64,000 nucleotides of DNA. Origin: Chloroflexota bacterium. Lineage in GTDB: Bacteria > Chloroflexota > Anaerolineae > JAAYZQ01. The notes under the pieces were generated by a model. It was not told the origin of the DNA, made no database searches, and was given only the letters and a program-made list of their open reading frames with translations. Both the position numbers and the translations under genes were made by a program. Of the stretch, positions 1 through 10,746 are shown in pieces (position 1 is the first letter of the stretch; the number at the start of each line of letters is the position of its first letter). The stretch lies in assembly GCA_018606645.1 (NCBI GenBank), contig JAGVRI010000018.1, positions 1 to 64,000 of the forward strand, written 5' to 3'.

Positions 1-2387
1 CGATACTCCCCCTGCGAGGCGTCGTGGTTTATCCCATGACTTTCCAGGCCTTGAACGTCGGACAGCGTCGTTCGATTCAGTTGGTGGATGATGCCATCGT
101 AAATAAGCAAATGATCGGCCTGGTGACGTCCCGCAAGAGTGACATCGAAGAGCCAGGTCCAGGAGATGTCTACCAGGTTGGCGTCGCTGCGGTCATCCAT
201 CGGATGATCAAGGCTCCCGATGGGACGATGCGCCTGTTGGTGCAAGGGATAGAGCGATTTCAGATTGAGGAGTGGACGCAAGAGGTCCCCTATCTAAAAG
301 CGAGAGTCCGTGTTCGACCGGAAAAGGTCGAAAAGAGCCTGGAGGTCGAGGCGCTGATGCGCAACGCCATTGACCTTTTGCGCCGTTTGGTCTCTCTCGT
401 GTCCCAGTTGCCCGATGAACTGGTGATGGCAGCCATGAATCTGGAGGACCCACGGCAACTGCTCTACTTTATTGCGACCAACATCCGGATGGAAATTGCC
501 GATGCCCAGCAGATCTTGGAGATTGACAACATCCGGGACAAGTTCCTGAAGTTGACGACCATCCTGACCAAGGAACTGGAGGTCCTGGAGCTGGGTCGCA
601 AAATCCAGACGGAAGCCCAGTCTGAAATGGAAAAGATGCAGCGCGAGTATTTCTTGCGGGAGCAACTCAAGGCGATCAAGAAAGAGCTGGGCGAGTCGGA
701 TGAGCAGGCTCTCGAAATCGAAGAGTATCGGCAAAAGATCGCCCGGGCCGGCATGCCGGAGGAAGCCGAAAAAGAGGCGCTGCGCGAATTGAGCCGCATG
801 GAAAAGATGCCGCCCCAGGCGGCGGAATACTCGGTCATCAAGACCTACCTGGACTGGTTGACCGAGATGCCCTGGCAAGTCGCCACGGAGGACCAGCTCG
901 ATATCGCCCATGCTCGCCAGATCTTGGACGAAGACCATTACGACCTGGAGGATGTCAAAGAGCGCATCCTCGAGTATCTGGCGGTGCGCAAACTTAGGCT
1001 GGAACGCAAGGCAGAGCAGGAAGAAGGGCCCGTGGACCATATCCGCGAGGAGCGGGAAGGGGTGATCCTGTGCTTTGTCGGACCTCCCGGTACCGGCAAG
1101 ACAAGTCTGGGACGCTCCATTGCCCGGGCGTTAGGCCGCAAGTTTATCCGCATGAGTCTGGGCGGGATGCGCGATGAGGCCGAGATCCGGGGTCACCGGC
1201 GGACCTATATCGGCGCGATGCCGGGACGGATCATTCAGGGCCTGCGGCGCGTAGGTACCAAGAATCCGGTGTTCATGCTCGATGAGATTGACAAAGTGGG
1301 CGCAGACTGGCGGGGCGACCCGTCCTCGGCTCTGCTCGAGGTGCTGGACCCGGAACAGAACCGGGATTTCCGGGATCACTATCTGGATGTGCCCTTTGAT
1401 CTGAGCCAGGTCATGTTCATCACCACCGCCAACCTGCTGGCACCAATCCCGGATCCGTTACGGGACCGGATGGAGATCCTGGAGCTGGATGGTTATACCG
1501 AAGAAGAGAAGGTGCGGATTGCCCAGCAATACCTTCTCCCCCGTCAGCTCCGGGAAAATGCCTTGCGGCCGGGAGAGGTCATCCTGGATGACGATGTGAT
1601 ACGGGCCATCATCCGGGATTATACACGCGAGGCCGGTGTACGCAACCTGGAACGGCAGATCGGGACCATCTGTCGCAAAGTCGCCACGCGGGTGGCCGAG
1701 AAGGAGGGGATCTCCGTCCATGTCAAGGTGGAAGACCTGGTGGAGTACCTGGGTAGACCACGCTTCTACTTTGAGGCCGCCGAGCGGACTGAGGTTCCGG
1801 GTGTGGCCACGGGGCTGGTCTGGACGCCGACCGGGGGCGACATCACCTTCATCGAAGCGACCCGAATGAAGGGGAACAAGCAACTGATCTTGACCGGCAA
1901 ACTGGGGGACGTGATGAAAGAATCCGCCCAGGCGGCCGTCAGCTACGTCCGGTCCAAGGCTGCTGAGCTGGGCATTGACGAAAACATCTTTGCTGAAAGC
2001 GACCTGCATATCCATGTGCCGGCTGGGGCGGTGCCCAAGGACGGGCCTTCGGCGGGGGTGACGATGGCCACAGCTCTGGTCTCCCTCCTGACCAACCGCA
2101 GCGTCCGCGCTGACGTGGCCATGACTGGCGAGATCACGTTGCGCGGCCAGGTATTGCCGGTGGGCGGAATCAAACAAAAGGTCCTGGCAGCGGCCCGCGC
2201 CGGGATCAATACCGTGATCTTGCCGGCGCGCAATAAACCGGATCTGGACGAGATCCCGGAAGAGATCCGAAACAAAATCAACTTTGTCTTTGCCGAACGG
2301 GTAGATGACGTCCTGGCCGCCGCCCTGCGGGATTCTATGCCGGTAGCCGGGGGGCAAGAAAGTCGTGAACAAGATTCTGATCATTGA
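1..2387 (+). CDS. lon: Lon ATP-dependent protease (5' end cut by window edge)
   Basis: ATP-dependent serine protease of the cytoplasm that degrades misfolded and regulatory proteins. The reading frame is open to the left edge and the codons before the GTG at 24 read ILPLRGV, which is the usual Lon N-terminus. The true start therefore lies outside the window and GTG 24 is internal. Counting from position 24, the LAN substrate-binding domain covers about residues 1-190, followed by a coiled coil. The AAA module has GPPGTGKT with its Lys near 359 and a Walker B/DEIDK segment. The protease domain has PKDGPSAGV with catalytic Ser near 676 and GGIKQK supplying the catalytic Lys near 717-719. Length fits bacterial LonA. 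The 3' end overlaps the next gene by 23 bp, so the two are probably co-transcribed. Confidence 0.97.
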   Translation, partial: ILPLRGVVVYPMTFQALNVGQRRSIQLVDDAIVNKQMIGLVTSRKSDIEEPGPGDVYQVGVAAVIHRMIKAPDGTMRLLVQGIERFQIEEWTQEVPYLKARVRVRPEKVEKSLEVEALMRNAIDLLRRLVSLVSQLPDELVMAAMNLEDPRQLLYFIATNIRMEIADAQQILEIDNIRDKFLKLTTILTKELEVLELGRKIQTEAQSEMEKMQREYFLREQLKAIKKELGESDEQALEIEEYRQKIARAGMPEEAEKEALRELSRMEKMPPQAAEYSVIKTYLDWLTEMPWQVATEDQLDIAHARQILDEDHYDLEDVKERILEYLAVRKLRLERKAEQEEGPVDHIREEREGVILCFVGPPGTGKTSLGRSIARALGRKFIRMSLGGMRDEAEIRGHRRTYIGAMPGRIIQGLRRVGTKNPVFMLDEIDKVGADWRGDPSSALLEVLDPEQNRDFRDHYLDVPFDLSQVMFITTANLLAPIPDPLRDRMEILELDGYTEEEKVRIAQQYLLPRQLRENALRPGEVILDDDVIRAIIRDYTREAGVRNLERQIGTICRKVATRVAEKEGISVHVKVEDLVEYLGRPRFYFEAAERTEVPGVATGLVWTPTGGDITFIEATRMKGNKQLILTGKLGDVMKESAQAAVSYVRSKAAELGIDENIFAESDLHIHVPAGAVPKDGPSAGVTMATALVSLLTNRSVRADVAMTGEITLRGQVLPVGGIKQKVLAAARAGINTVILPARNKPDLDEIPEEIRNKINFVFAERVDDVLAAALRDSMPVAGGQESREQDSDH

Positions 2388-2751
2388 TGACGATCCGACC
2401 GGGACCCGATTGTTGATGACGTTGCTGCAATTTGAGGGCTACCAGCCCCACCCGGTGGAGAACTGGCAGGACCCGGTGAGCGATATCGAACGGCTGCGTC
2501 CGGATCTGGTGATCATGGACGTATACCTGCGCATCGGGGATGGGTTCCAACTGCTGGACCGGCTCCGCACCCACCCCGATTCGGAAGTGTCTCGGACGCC
2601 GGTCCTGATGATCTCGGCAGAAGATCAACGAACTCGTTGCCGACAGGCGGGGGCTCAGGGCTTTCTGGAAAAGCCGTTCAACGTGCGGGCGCTCGTTGAG
2701 ACGATCCGCGAACTTGAGCGCGAAAGTAGGCGCGAAAAAGGAGGTGAGTGA
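2365..2751 (+). CDS. Single-domain response regulator (receiver)
   Basis: A stand-alone phosphoreceiver domain of 128 residues with no output domain. The acidic triad (IIDDD at residues 6-10), the phosphoacceptor Asp52 (VIMDV), Ser84 and Lys103 (LEKPF) are all present, so it should be phosphorylatable. The GTG start lies 23 bp inside the end of lon and its stop overlaps the GTG proposed for the next gene, which argues for one transcript. No partner kinase is adjacent; the sensor kinases in this window are 50 kb away. It may act by protein-protein contact with the PHP or AAA neighbours, but that is inference. Confidence 0.9.
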   Translation: MNKILIIDDDPTGTRLLMTLLQFEGYQPHPVENWQDPVSDIERLRPDLVIMDVYLRIGDGFQLLDRLRTHPDSEVSRTPVLMISAEDQRTRCRQAGAQGFLEKPFNVRALVETIRELERESRREKGGE

Positions 2752-4514
2752 AGGAAGGGATCGCTACAACTGAACCCAACCAATCCATGAGCACTAAGGA
2801 GTCTCAGGTGTCAAAAAAGAAGAAAGGCAAGATGCAGTGGTACAAGATGGACCTGCATCTCCATACTCCTGCTTCGGATGATTGGCAGGAACCCGAAGTG
2901 GGCTATCTGGACCTACTTCGGGTGGCGGAGATGCGGGGCTTGGATATTATTGCCATCACGGACCACAACACGCTCGCCGGTTATGCGGCCATGCAGGAGG
3001 AGATGGTCCAGCTTGATCTATTGGAGCGATTGGGACGCATCCAGCCCGATGAGCAGCAGAGATTAGAGGAATACCGGCGCATTCGGAGCAAGATTTTAAT
3101 ATTGCCTGGATTTGAGTTTACGGCCACGTTAGGATTTCATATTCTGGCCATCTTTCCACCGAACACTCCCCTTCGCGCGTTGGAACATCTGCTCTTGCAG
3201 TTGAACGTGCCGGCCGAACGGCTGGACGAGGGGGCCACCGAGGTGGGTGCAACGGTAGATGTACTGACGGCGTACCGGCGGATTGATGAGGCAGGTGGGT
3301 TGGTGATCGCCGCCCATGCCAACTCGAACCATGGCGTGGCGCTGAAGGGATTGGATTTCGGAGGTCAGACGCGCATTGCGTACACCCAGGATCGGCATTT
3401 GCACGCTCTGGAAGTGACCGATCTCGAGAAACGGGGCCGCAGGACGACCACCTGGTTCTTCAGCGGGCGCAAGCCTGAATATCCCCGCCGTATGCATTGC
3501 ATCCAGGGTTCCGATGCGCATCGAAAGACGACCCACCCCAAGGACCCCAGCCGTCTGGGCTGGGGCACTCGGGTGACCGAGATCTTGTTACCAGAACCGA
3601 CTTTCGAGGCCATCAAAGAGGTATTCCTGGGCGACGACTTTTCCCGAACCAGGCCCTACCGGCCAGCGGAGGCGCCGTTTGATCACGTTCAGGCGGCCCG
3701 CGAGCAAGGTCCAAGCATCGTCCAGTCGTTCCATGAAAGCATGACTCAGCAGGGGGGGCGCCTGCATGCCGTTCTACGAGATGTGGTGGCGATGGCCAAC
3801 ACCAACGGCGGCACGATCTACATCGGCGTCCGAGCCGATCCCAAAGCTCCACCGGTCGGCATCCCGGATCCGGAGGAGGCGATCTCGATACTTAAGGCAG
3901 AGATCCAGCGCAAGATCACGCCTCCCTTGAACGTCGAGATCACCACGGTGGAAACCCAGGATCGGCAGGTCCTTCAACTCAGTGTGCCGGCCGGCGAAGA
4001 CGTGCCCTATGCCCTGGATGGCTCTCATATCTATGTACGCCAGGAAGCCGAAACTCACATCGCCTTGCGGGACGAGATCGTGGCCCTGGTCCGACGGAAA
4101 TTGCTGAGAGAGGCCGGACCGTACCTCGAAATCCCTCAGACTGAGGAGCCAGGCGTGGTGGCGAACGGGATCGAACCGCCACGGACCGGCGTTCAGATCA
4201 TCGAGACGGTAGAGCAGAAGGGGACACTCTATCACACGATGAAAGACCTGCGGAATGGCAATATTGTCCACAATGTGACGCGGGCATCCGCCCGCAAACT
4301 GTGGCGCTATGCCATCCACGAGCATGAGAACAATCCCGTGCGCGCGGATCAGGTTCGCTGGCAGGGCAATCTGGGGCTGTGGAAATCATCCCGGCGAGCG
4401 GGCAAGGTGCGTTACGACTTGGTCCAACGGATGCCAGATGGACAACTGTGCGTCTACTATGGCGTGACTGAGGACGGAATTGATGGGCCCTGGCGCATCT
4501 TCCTGGAGGAGTGA
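2748..4514 (+). CDS. PHP-domain phosphoesterase fused to AlbA_2/Schlafen-type domain
   Basis: A 588-residue fusion. Residues about 34-300 form a PHP metal-dependent phosphoesterase: DLHLHT, ITDHNT, GFEFTA, AHAN and GSDAH supply the usual His/Asp/Glu ligands. Residues about 325-440 match the AlbA_2 (divergent AAA_4, Schlafen-like) nucleic-acid-binding module, with the typical VVAMANTNGGTIYIGV stretch. The last about 120 residues are unassigned. The start is uncertain. GTG 2748 overlaps the previous stop but sits only 3 nt after an AGGAGG. GTG 2808 has AAGGAG 6 nt upstream, and ATG 2787 is also in frame. The substrate is unknown. The combination suggests a nuclease or nucleotide phosphatase acting with the AAA ATPase that follows. 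Confidence 0.8.
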   Translation: MKEGIATTEPNQSMSTKESQVSKKKKGKMQWYKMDLHLHTPASDDWQEPEVGYLDLLRVAEMRGLDIIAITDHNTLAGYAAMQEEMVQLDLLERLGRIQPDEQQRLEEYRRIRSKILILPGFEFTATLGFHILAIFPPNTPLRALEHLLLQLNVPAERLDEGATEVGATVDVLTAYRRIDEAGGLVIAAHANSNHGVALKGLDFGGQTRIAYTQDRHLHALEVTDLEKRGRRTTTWFFSGRKPEYPRRMHCIQGSDAHRKTTHPKDPSRLGWGTRVTEILLPEPTFEAIKEVFLGDDFSRTRPYRPAEAPFDHVQAAREQGPSIVQSFHESMTQQGGRLHAVLRDVVAMANTNGGTIYIGVRADPKAPPVGIPDPEEAISILKAEIQRKITPPLNVEITTVETQDRQVLQLSVPAGEDVPYALDGSHIYVRQEAETHIALRDEIVALVRRKLLREAGPYLEIPQTEEPGVVANGIEPPRTGVQIIETVEQKGTLYHTMKDLRNGNIVHNVTRASARKLWRYAIHEHENNPVRADQVRWQGNLGLWKSSRRAGKVRYDLVQRMPDGQLCVYYGVTEDGIDGPWRIFLEE

Positions 4515-4572
4515 GGTCCTCCACCAGGGTCCGTAGTGTCCCACACCGGGAAAGCAGGAACGAGAAGAGAAC

Positions 4573-5883
4573 GTGGACAATTCATCAAACACCGCATTGG
4601 AGAGTTACATTCCCGAGCCAAGGTCGATCGAAGATACGGGGCTGCCGATGAGCTTTCTTGCCGATCTGACGCTGAAGCTCATCTATTACAAGAGCGATAT
4701 GAGCAGCCTCGAGATCGCCAGTGCGCTGGCTTTGCCGTTCCTTGGCGTCGTAGAACGGGTCCTGGAGTTCCTGAAGCGCGAAGAATATGTCGAAATCTCC
4801 GGCTCCAAGGGCCTGGGAGAACGAGGGTATCAATGGGTCATCTCCAAAAGAGGGAGTGAACGGGCGCTGCAGGCATTAGAGCGCGATCAATATATTGGTC
4901 CCGCCCCGGTTCCGCTGGAACGCTATAACGCGATGGTACGTCGCCAGACTCTGGGCGAGATGAGGGTGGGGCCCGACGAGGTGCGAAAAGCCCTGGCCCA
5001 TTTGGTGGTGAGCGGCGAACTGGTCAACAAGCTGGGCCCGGCGGTGAACTCGGGTCGTTCTCTCTTTCTCTACGGTCCGCCGGGGAATGGCAAAACGGTG
5101 CTGGCCCGAAGCATTATCCGCATGCTGAAAGGATATGTCTATATTCCATATGCAGCCATTGTCGACGGGCAGATCATCCGCATCTTTGACGAGATGAACC
5201 ACAAGCGCGTGGCGGAGGCGCCGACCGAAGCCCAGAAAAGGCCAGGGGGGATGGCTGCCCCGAACCGGATAGACCCCCGTTGGGTCAAGATCCAGCGGCC
5301 TGAGATCATTGTCGGCGGCGAGCTGACGATGCACAATCTGGACCTGGTCTATGATCCGATCTCCAAGACCTACGAGGCGCCCCTCCAGATGAAAGCCAAC
5401 AACGGTCTTTTTGTGATCGATGACTTTGGCCGCCAGGCCATCCGGCCGCAGGACCTGCTCAACCGATGGATTGTCCCGTTAGAGTCGCGCGTGGACTTTT
5501 TGACGTTGCAGACCGGGAAAAAGATCGAGGTCCCCTTTGATGAATTGATCGTGTTTTCCACCAACCTCGACCCCCATGAACTGGTAGACGACGCCTTTCT
5601 GCGACGCATTCGCCACAAGATCAAAGTGGATTATCCCGACGAGAAACTCTTCTATCAGATCCTGCAGCGGGAATGCACCGCCCGCAACCTGGAACTGACG
5701 CCGGAGACGTTCGTCTATCTGCTGCAGCAGCATTATATCGCCAAGAACCGCCCGTTGCGTTCCTGTCACCCGCGCGACCTGTTGGATCAGATCTTTGACA
5801 TCGCTTCCTATCTGGGTATCCGGCCCGTTTTGTCGAAGCAGTTGATCGATGCCGCGTGCGAGAGTTACTTTTCCGAGCTGTGA
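4573..5883 (+). CDS. AAA ATPase with N-terminal winged-helix-like region
   Basis: 436 residues. The first about 110 residues look like a small winged-helix domain ([13 protein letters not shown]... EEYVEISG). A AAA core follows with Walker A GPPGNGKT (Lys about 174), Walker B LFVIDDFG (Asp 283-284), a sensor-1-like IVFSTNLDP and an arginine-rich LRRIRHK segment. A C-terminal helical lid ends the protein. An insertion between Walker A and B (residues about 205-270) is longer than in MoxR proteins. Start is GTG 4573 after a purine-rich stretch. It lies 58 bp behind the PHP fusion gene and 2 bp before the MogA-like gene. Role unknown; such proteins usually remodel a protein partner. Confidence 0.8.
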   Translation: MDNSSNTALESYIPEPRSIEDTGLPMSFLADLTLKLIYYKSDMSSLEIASALALPFLGVVERVLEFLKREEYVEISGSKGLGERGYQWVISKRGSERALQALERDQYIGPAPVPLERYNAMVRRQTLGEMRVGPDEVRKALAHLVVSGELVNKLGPAVNSGRSLFLYGPPGNGKTVLARSIIRMLKGYVYIPYAAIVDGQIIRIFDEMNHKRVAEAPTEAQKRPGGMAAPNRIDPRWVKIQRPEIIVGGELTMHNLDLVYDPISKTYEAPLQMKANNGLFVIDDFGRQAIRPQDLLNRWIVPLESRVDFLTLQTGKKIEVPFDELIVFSTNLDPHELVDDAFLRRIRHKIKVDYPDEKLFYQILQRECTARNLELTPETFVYLLQQHYIAKNRPLRSCHPRDLLDQIFDIASYLGIRPVLSKQLIDAACESYFSEL

Positions 5884-5885
5884 CC

Positions 5886-6416
5886 ATGATTCGCATTGGG
5901 ATCTTGACCGTCAGTGATCGGGGGTATCGAGGTGAATACCGGGACCTCAGCGGGCCGGCCATTCGCGAGTTGGTGGTGGAACGTCTGGGAGGAACCGTGG
6001 TATCCGAAGCCATCGTCCCCGATGATCGACCGGCGATCGCTGAAAAGCTCGTCGCCTGGTGCGACGAGAGCGGGCTGGACCTGATCCTGACGACGGGCGG
6101 AACCGGCTTTGGGCCTCGCGATGTGACGCCCGAGGCCACCCGCGATGTGATCGAGCGCGAGGCCCCCGGTCTGCCTGAAGCCATGCGGGCCGCCAGCCTT
6201 GCGGTGACGCCTCACGCCATGCTTTCCCGCGCGGTGGCTGGCATCCGGGGTCGGACCCTCATTGTGAACCTGCCGGGCAGCCCCAAAGCGGTCCGTGAGA
6301 ACCTGGAGACGATTTTGCCCGCCCTGCCCCACGCTCTGGAGTTGTTGCGCGGGGAAAAGGGAGCCGATCGGCATCCGGATTCTATGAGTGAGGGGCGATG
6401 GAGGTCGATCTGCTGA
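5886..6416 (+). CDS. MogA/MoaB-family molybdopterin biosynthesis protein
   Basis: 176-residue protein of the MoCF_biosynth fold, which adenylylates molybdopterin or binds it during molybdenum cofactor assembly. Motifs seen are TVSDRG near the N-terminus, [11 protein letters not shown] (about residues 69-79) and NLPGSPKAV (about 137-145). ATG 5886 is chosen because the fold begins at once with [11 protein letters not shown]; an upstream in-frame start at 5856 would overlap the AAA gene by 28 bp. Its 3' end overlaps the next gene by 19 bp. No other moa/mob genes are nearby. MogA and MoaB cannot be separated by eye. Confidence 0.88.
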   Translation: MIRIGILTVSDRGYRGEYRDLSGPAIRELVVERLGGTVVSEAIVPDDRPAIAEKLVAWCDESGLDLILTTGGTGFGPRDVTPEATRDVIEREAPGLPEAMRAASLAVTPHAMLSRAVAGIRGRTLIVNLPGSPKAVRENLETILPALPHALELLRGEKGADRHPDSMSEGRWRSIC

Positions 6417-7669
6417 TCTACGGCGCGGCTCAGGTGTTGACCGTGGCTTCCCCGCACGGCCCCAAGCGGGGGCCGGCCATGCGGGACCTGGGGGCCATCC
6501 CCGGCGGAGCAGTGGCGGTCCACCAGGGCAGGGTGCTGGACGTGGGTCCCTCGGACAGGCTCTGTCGTCAATGGGAAGCTGCCCAGACGATCGATGCCCA
6601 GGGGGGCCTGATCCTCCCCGGCTTTGTCGATCCGCATACCCATCTGGTCTGGGCGGGGGACCGGGCAGACGAATTCGAGATGCGCATCGCCGGGGCCAGT
6701 TATCAGGAGATTATGGCCGCCGGCGGAGGGATCATGCGCACAGTGCATCAGACCCGGGCGGCGAGTCTGGATGAACTGGTGTCCCAGACCCGAGGCCGGC
6801 TGGATCGCATGCTGGCGCATGGGACGACGACGGTGGAAATCAAGACTGGCTATGGCCTGGATACGCGGGAGGAGTTAAAGTTGTTAGAGGCGATCCGCCG
6901 TTTGCAGGCCGAGTCCCCGGTCACGCTCGTGCCCACCTTCTTGGGGGCCCATGCGGTCCCAGCCGAGTATCACGGTCGGGCGGATGAGTATGTGGACCTG
7001 GTAGTCGAAGAGATGTTGCCGGCGGTGGTGAGGGACTGCCAGGCGCAGAACCAGGAAGGCTCCCTTCCGTTTTGCGATGTGTTCTGTGAGGATGGCGCCT
7101 TTTCGGTGGAACAGTCGCGTCGCATTTTGGAGGCGGCCCAGGCGCTTGGATTTCGGCTCAAGATCCATGCCGACGAGTTCAAACCCCTGGGCGGCACGCG
7201 CCTGGCGGTTGAGTTGGGCGCCACCTCGGCTGACCATCTGGTCCATACCCCGCCGGACGAGATCGAGCAGTTGGCCCGGTCCGAGACGATAGCCGTGGCA
7301 CTGCCTGGCACTCCCTTTGGCCTGGGCCATCGGGCCTATACCCCGGCGCGGGCGATTATCGACGCCGGTGGGTCGCTGGCTCTGGCCACCGATTGTAATC
7401 CAGGCACCTGCTGGTGCGAAACGATGCAACTAATGATCGCTCTGGCCTGTCGGTATATGCGGATGACACCGGCCGAGGCGATCAGCGCCGCCACCATCAA
7501 TGCAGCATACGCCGTGGGGCTGGGACACCAGGTCGGTAGTCTGGAACCGGGCAAACGCGCCGATCTGATCCTCCTGGACGTTCCTTCGCCGGCTCATCTG
7601 GCGTACCGATTCGGCACGAATCTGGTCCGGATGGTGGTGGTCGGCGGTCGTGTGTTCGAGGTCCAGTGA
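6398..7669 (+). CDS. hutI: Imidazolonepropionase
   Basis: 423 residues. It hydrolyses 4-imidazolone-5-propanoate to N-formimino-L-glutamate in histidine degradation. The amidohydrolase metal site is visible: [12 protein letters not shown] (about residues 75-86), KTGYGL, GAHAVP, KIHADEF with its ligand His, SADHL and ATDCNPGT. Length matches the family (about 400-420). The ATG lies inside the mogA-like gene (19-bp overlap), so it belongs to the same operon. No hutU, hutH or hutG is present here, so the rest of the pathway must be encoded elsewhere, or the enzyme serves another imidazolone-like substrate. Confidence 0.93.
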   Translation: MEVDLLIYGAAQVLTVASPHGPKRGPAMRDLGAIPGGAVAVHQGRVLDVGPSDRLCRQWEAAQTIDAQGGLILPGFVDPHTHLVWAGDRADEFEMRIAGASYQEIMAAGGGIMRTVHQTRAASLDELVSQTRGRLDRMLAHGTTTVEIKTGYGLDTREELKLLEAIRRLQAESPVTLVPTFLGAHAVPAEYHGRADEYVDLVVEEMLPAVVRDCQAQNQEGSLPFCDVFCEDGAFSVEQSRRILEAAQALGFRLKIHADEFKPLGGTRLAVELGATSADHLVHTPPDEIEQLARSETIAVALPGTPFGLGHRAYTPARAIIDAGGSLALATDCNPGTCWCETMQLMIALACRYMRMTPAEAISAATINAAYAVGLGHQVGSLEPGKRADLILLDVPSPAHLAYRFGTNLVRMVVVGGRVFEVQ

Positions 7670-7713
7670 TAGAGCGTGCCCTGCAGGGCTGGATAGGCGC
7701 TAACAGAACTCTA

Positions 7714-7755
7714 ATATTCTTCACATATTCGTCTAACATAGAAGTGTTAGAATAT
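7714..7755. promoter_or_regulatory. Nested inverted repeats upstream of clpC
   Basis: Inner repeat TCTAACA-N6-TGTTAGA (7732-7738 and 7745-7751) sits inside an outer repeat ATATTCT...AGAATAT (7714-7720 and 7749-7755). Both are exact, in an AT-rich patch about 115-155 bp before the clpC start. This looks like an operator for a stress regulator. It does not match the CIRCE (HrcA) or CtsR consensus that I know. Confidence 0.45.
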
Positions 7756-7868
7756 CATTACAAGGAGATGACCCTCATCTCATCCCCGGAAGAGGGTGGA
7801 GGGGTGAGGTATAGGATCACCGACAGGGGTGTGGAATTCCATAGGGTGAAGGAAGAGTGTGAGATACG

Positions 7869-10349
7869 ATGATGCGATTTGACCGATTTACAGAGCGGGC
7901 GCAGGACGCGGCCATGCGGGCCTATGAAGTCCTGCAACGGTATGGGCATACTCAGGTGGATACGGAACACCTGTTGCTGGCGTTGATCGAACAACCGGAT
8001 GGCGTCATCCCCGAGATCCTGAGGCAATTGGGAGTTGATATCGAGGGGGTGAGTCGACGATTGGATGAAGAGCTCAGGCGTACACCCCGCAGCCAGATCT
8101 TTGGCGGCGGAGTGGGTCAGGTATACATAACGCCTCGGCTCAAACGGGTGATCGATCAATCCAATGAAGAGGCTTCCAGGCTGAAAGACGACTATATCTC
8201 CACCGAGCATCTCTTCCTGGCGATTGCCGCGGAGCGGAATACGCCGGCGGCCCGGATCCTGATCGAGTTTGGGGTCACCCGCGACCGCATCCTGGATGCC
8301 ATCAAGGAGGTGCGGGGGGGACAGAAGGTGACTTCTCCTCAGGCGGAAAGCCGCTATCGCACCTTGCACAAGTTTAGTCGGGATCTGACCCAGTTGGCCC
8401 GCGAGGGCAAACTGGATCCGGTCATTGGGCGGGATGCCGAGATCTTGCGGGTGATCCAGGTACTCTGCCGCCGCACCAAGAATAACCCGGTCCTCATCGG
8501 CGGGGCGGGAGTAGGCAAGACGGCCATTGTGGAGGGGTTGGCCCGCAAAATCGCGGAAGATGATGTCCCGGAGTTGCTCAGTGGCAAGCGCGTCGTCCAG
8601 CTCGACCTGGGGGCCATGGTGGCCGGCACGCGTTTCCGGGGCGAATTCGAGGAGCGGCTGAAAGCGGCCATGGAAGAGATCCAGCGGGCGGAAGGCGAGA
8701 TCATTCTGTTCATTGACGAAATCCACAGCGTGGTGGGTGCAGGGGGAGCGATGGGCGCCCTGGATGCTTCCAGCATGATGAAGCCCGCCCTGGCGCGCGG
8801 CGAGCTACGCTGCATTGGCGCGACAACGCCCGACGAGTATCGCCGCTACATCGAAAAAGATAGCGCCCTGGAGCGTCGTTTTGCCCCCATCTGGGTGGAA
8901 GAACCGACGGTCGAGGAAACGATCGAGATGTTAAAGGGCCTCCAGGACCGCTATGAGGCCCACCACAATGTGCGCTTTACCGAGGAGGCGCTCATCGCGG
9001 CGGCTCGGCTGTCCAACCGCTACGTGACGGACCGTCACCTACCCGACAAGGCTGTGGACCTAATTGACGAAGCAGCCAGCAAACTGCGGGTGGCGATCTA
9101 TTCCATGCCGCCTGATCTGAAGCAGCTCAAATCCCGTCTGCAAAAGCTCGCGACCGAGGAGGAAGCGGCCTGGCAGAATCGAGACTATGAGCGGGCGGCT
9201 CAGTATAAAGCTGAACGGATGGCTCTGGAGGCCGAGTTCAACCAGAAACGCGACGCCTGGCGTCAGGAGACCGGCCTGGACGAAATCGTGGATGCCGAAG
9301 ACATTGCCGAGGTAGTCGCCAGTTGGACCGGCATCCCGGTGACCAACCTGATGCAGACCGAGGCAGACAAGCTGCTTCACATGGAAGAGCATCTCCACCA
9401 ACGGATCGTGGGACAGGATGAAGCCATCAACGCCGTCGCCGATGCCATCCGTCGGGCTCGGAGCGGGCTCAAAGATCCGCGCCGACCCATCGGGAGCTTT
9501 ATCTTCCTGGGTGGTTCAGGCGTGGGCAAAACGGAACTGGCCAAGGCCCTGGCCCAATTCATGTTCGATGACGAAGAGGCGATGGTCCGCATCGACATGA
9601 GCGAGTACCGGGAACAGCACACCGTCAGCCGGTTGTTCGGTGCGCCGCCTGGCTATGTCGGTTATGAAGAAGGTGGCCAACTCACCGAAGCCGTCCGCCG
9701 CCGCCCGTACCAGATTGTCCTGTTTGACGAGATCGAAAAGGCGCATCCCGACGTGTGGAACGCCCTCTTGCAGATTCTCGAAGATGGTCGGCTCACCGAT
9801 GGTCAGGGTCGGGTCGTGGACTTTCGCAACACGATCATTATCATGACCTCGAACATCGGCACACAATACGCCAAGCAAGGGGGGACGTTGGGCTTTATTC
9901 GCTCCACCGAAAGCGGCGATGAGATGCGGGAGAGCAAGAAGAAGATCGAGGAGGGGTTGAAGCAGACCTTCCGTCCCGAGTTCTTGAACCGCATCGACGA
10001 GATCATTATCTTCCATCCGCTCACCCTGGAGCATGTGGAGCAGATCGTGGACCTCCAGATGAAAGAGATCCGCGAACGGTTGGCAGAGCGGGGGGTGAGC
10101 ATTGAGTTGACCCCAGCCGCCCGCAAGTGGCTGGCCACGGAAGGATATGATCCGGCCTTTGGCGCCCGCCCGCTCCGCCGCACCCTCCAACGCTATGTGG
10201 AGAGCCCGCTCTCCAAGCGGATTCTGCGGGGCGAATTCAAGGCCGGCGATCATGTCCTGGCTGATGTCGGCCCGAGCGAGGGCGAGGAAAAGGGGTTGGT
10301 GTTCAGCAAGCAGGAACCGATCCCGGTCAAACTGACGGTTGACGCCTGA
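7869..10349 (+). CDS. clpC: ATP-dependent Clp protease ATPase subunit ClpC
   Basis: 826-residue HSP100 unfoldase that feeds substrates to ClpP. Domains in order are two Clp_N repeats (residues about 1-145), AAA-1 with GGAGVGKT (Lys about 217), a UVR-type linker ([16 protein letters not shown], about 437-452), AAA-2 with GGSGVGKT (Lys about 554), and a ClpB_D2-small domain. The UVR motif and the single short middle domain point to ClpC rather than ClpB. The LGF tripeptide after the MTSNIGTQY segment is the expected ClpP-docking loop. An ATGATG start at 7869/7872 is possible. The preceding 200-bp intergenic region holds inverted repeats that may control it, and a strong terminator follows. Confidence 0.96.
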   Translation: MMRFDRFTERAQDAAMRAYEVLQRYGHTQVDTEHLLLALIEQPDGVIPEILRQLGVDIEGVSRRLDEELRRTPRSQIFGGGVGQVYITPRLKRVIDQSNEEASRLKDDYISTEHLFLAIAAERNTPAARILIEFGVTRDRILDAIKEVRGGQKVTSPQAESRYRTLHKFSRDLTQLAREGKLDPVIGRDAEILRVIQVLCRRTKNNPVLIGGAGVGKTAIVEGLARKIAEDDVPELLSGKRVVQLDLGAMVAGTRFRGEFEERLKAAMEEIQRAEGEIILFIDEIHSVVGAGGAMGALDASSMMKPALARGELRCIGATTPDEYRRYIEKDSALERRFAPIWVEEPTVEETIEMLKGLQDRYEAHHNVRFTEEALIAAARLSNRYVTDRHLPDKAVDLIDEAASKLRVAIYSMPPDLKQLKSRLQKLATEEEAAWQNRDYERAAQYKAERMALEAEFNQKRDAWRQETGLDEIVDAEDIAEVVASWTGIPVTNLMQTEADKLLHMEEHLHQRIVGQDEAINAVADAIRRARSGLKDPRRPIGSFIFLGGSGVGKTELAKALAQFMFDDEEAMVRIDMSEYREQHTVSRLFGAPPGYVGYEEGGQLTEAVRRRPYQIVLFDEIEKAHPDVWNALLQILEDGRLTDGQGRVVDFRNTIIIMTSNIGTQYAKQGGTLGFIRSTESGDEMRESKKKIEEGLKQTFRPEFLNRIDEIIIFHPLTLEHVEQIVDLQMKEIRERLAERGVSIELTPAARKWLATEGYDPAFGARPLRRTLQRYVESPLSKRILRGEFKAGDHVLADVGPSEGEEKGLVFSKQEPIPVKLTVDA

Positions 10350-10352
10350 GCC

Positions 10353-10389
10353 AACTGGACCAGCTCACAAGCTGGTCCAGTTCATTTTT
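10353..10389. terminator. Bidirectional intrinsic terminator
   Basis: A perfect 13-bp stem (AACTGGACCAGCT, loop CACA, AGCTGGTCCAGTT; 10353-10382) is followed by CATTTTT. It lies between clpC (+) and the converging Cys-rich gene (-). The stop codon of the minus-strand gene touches its right arm. Confidence 0.9.
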
Positions 10390-10723
10390 CTCGCTGAAAC
10401 AGGCTGGCGCCGGGCCGGTCTTCATGGCAGTGTCCGCAGCCCACGGCGGGTTGTGGCACCTCCACCAGATGCTTGCTGCAAACGGCAGTCACCCGCACCC
10501 GGCTCCTGAGTCCCAGGAAGCCTCTCTCCACGCGGCCTTCCAGAACCAGATGGGGGCAGGCATTGGCCCTCAGGATTCCGGGCACCGGGCAATGCCAGCA
10601 TAGCGCCGGTCGCCACCGTTCCGAATCGGGATTCTGGGCCAGAAGGCGGCATTCCTGTTTCTCCCGCCCGCGATAGTAATCTGCATAATAGTAACGGCAC
10701 TCTTCACCAGCCGGGGTAATCAT
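10382..10723 (-). CDS. Small cysteine-rich protein of unknown function
   Basis: 113 residues starting at ATG 10723, in the same direction as the L,D-transpeptidase and 23 bp after its stop. The protein has eight cysteines, including CRYYYADYYRGREKQECRLL near the start, CWHCPVPGILRANACPHL in the middle and CGHCHEDRPG near the end. The pairs CxxC...C and CxxC suggest a zinc- or iron-sulfur-binding fold. No signal peptide or membrane helix is seen, so it is probably cytoplasmic. Its TGA overlaps the right arm of the shared terminator. I do not recognise a named family. Confidence 0.7.
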   Translation of the reverse strand: MITPAGEECRYYYADYYRGREKQECRLLAQNPDSERWRPALCWHCPVPGILRANACPHLVLEGRVERGFLGLRSRVRVTAVCSKHLVEVPQPAVGCGHCHEDRPGASLFQREK

Positions 10724-10746
10724 GGTTCTTGATCCTGCCAGAGGCC

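Noticed and set aside
1458..2384. Long minus-strand open frame (308 codons) opposite lon
   Set aside because: Antisense of a fully recognisable Lon coding region; no ribosome site or family features, a product of GC-rich codon use.
6398..7669. Complete histidine-degradation operon
   Set aside because: Only hutI is present; no hutH, hutU or hutG-like gene was found in the window.
7666..7872. 68-codon frame from GTG 7666 covering the clpC upstream region
   Set aside because: Runs through the inverted repeats and has no ribosome site; only its last 34 codons are mentioned as a weak possibility.
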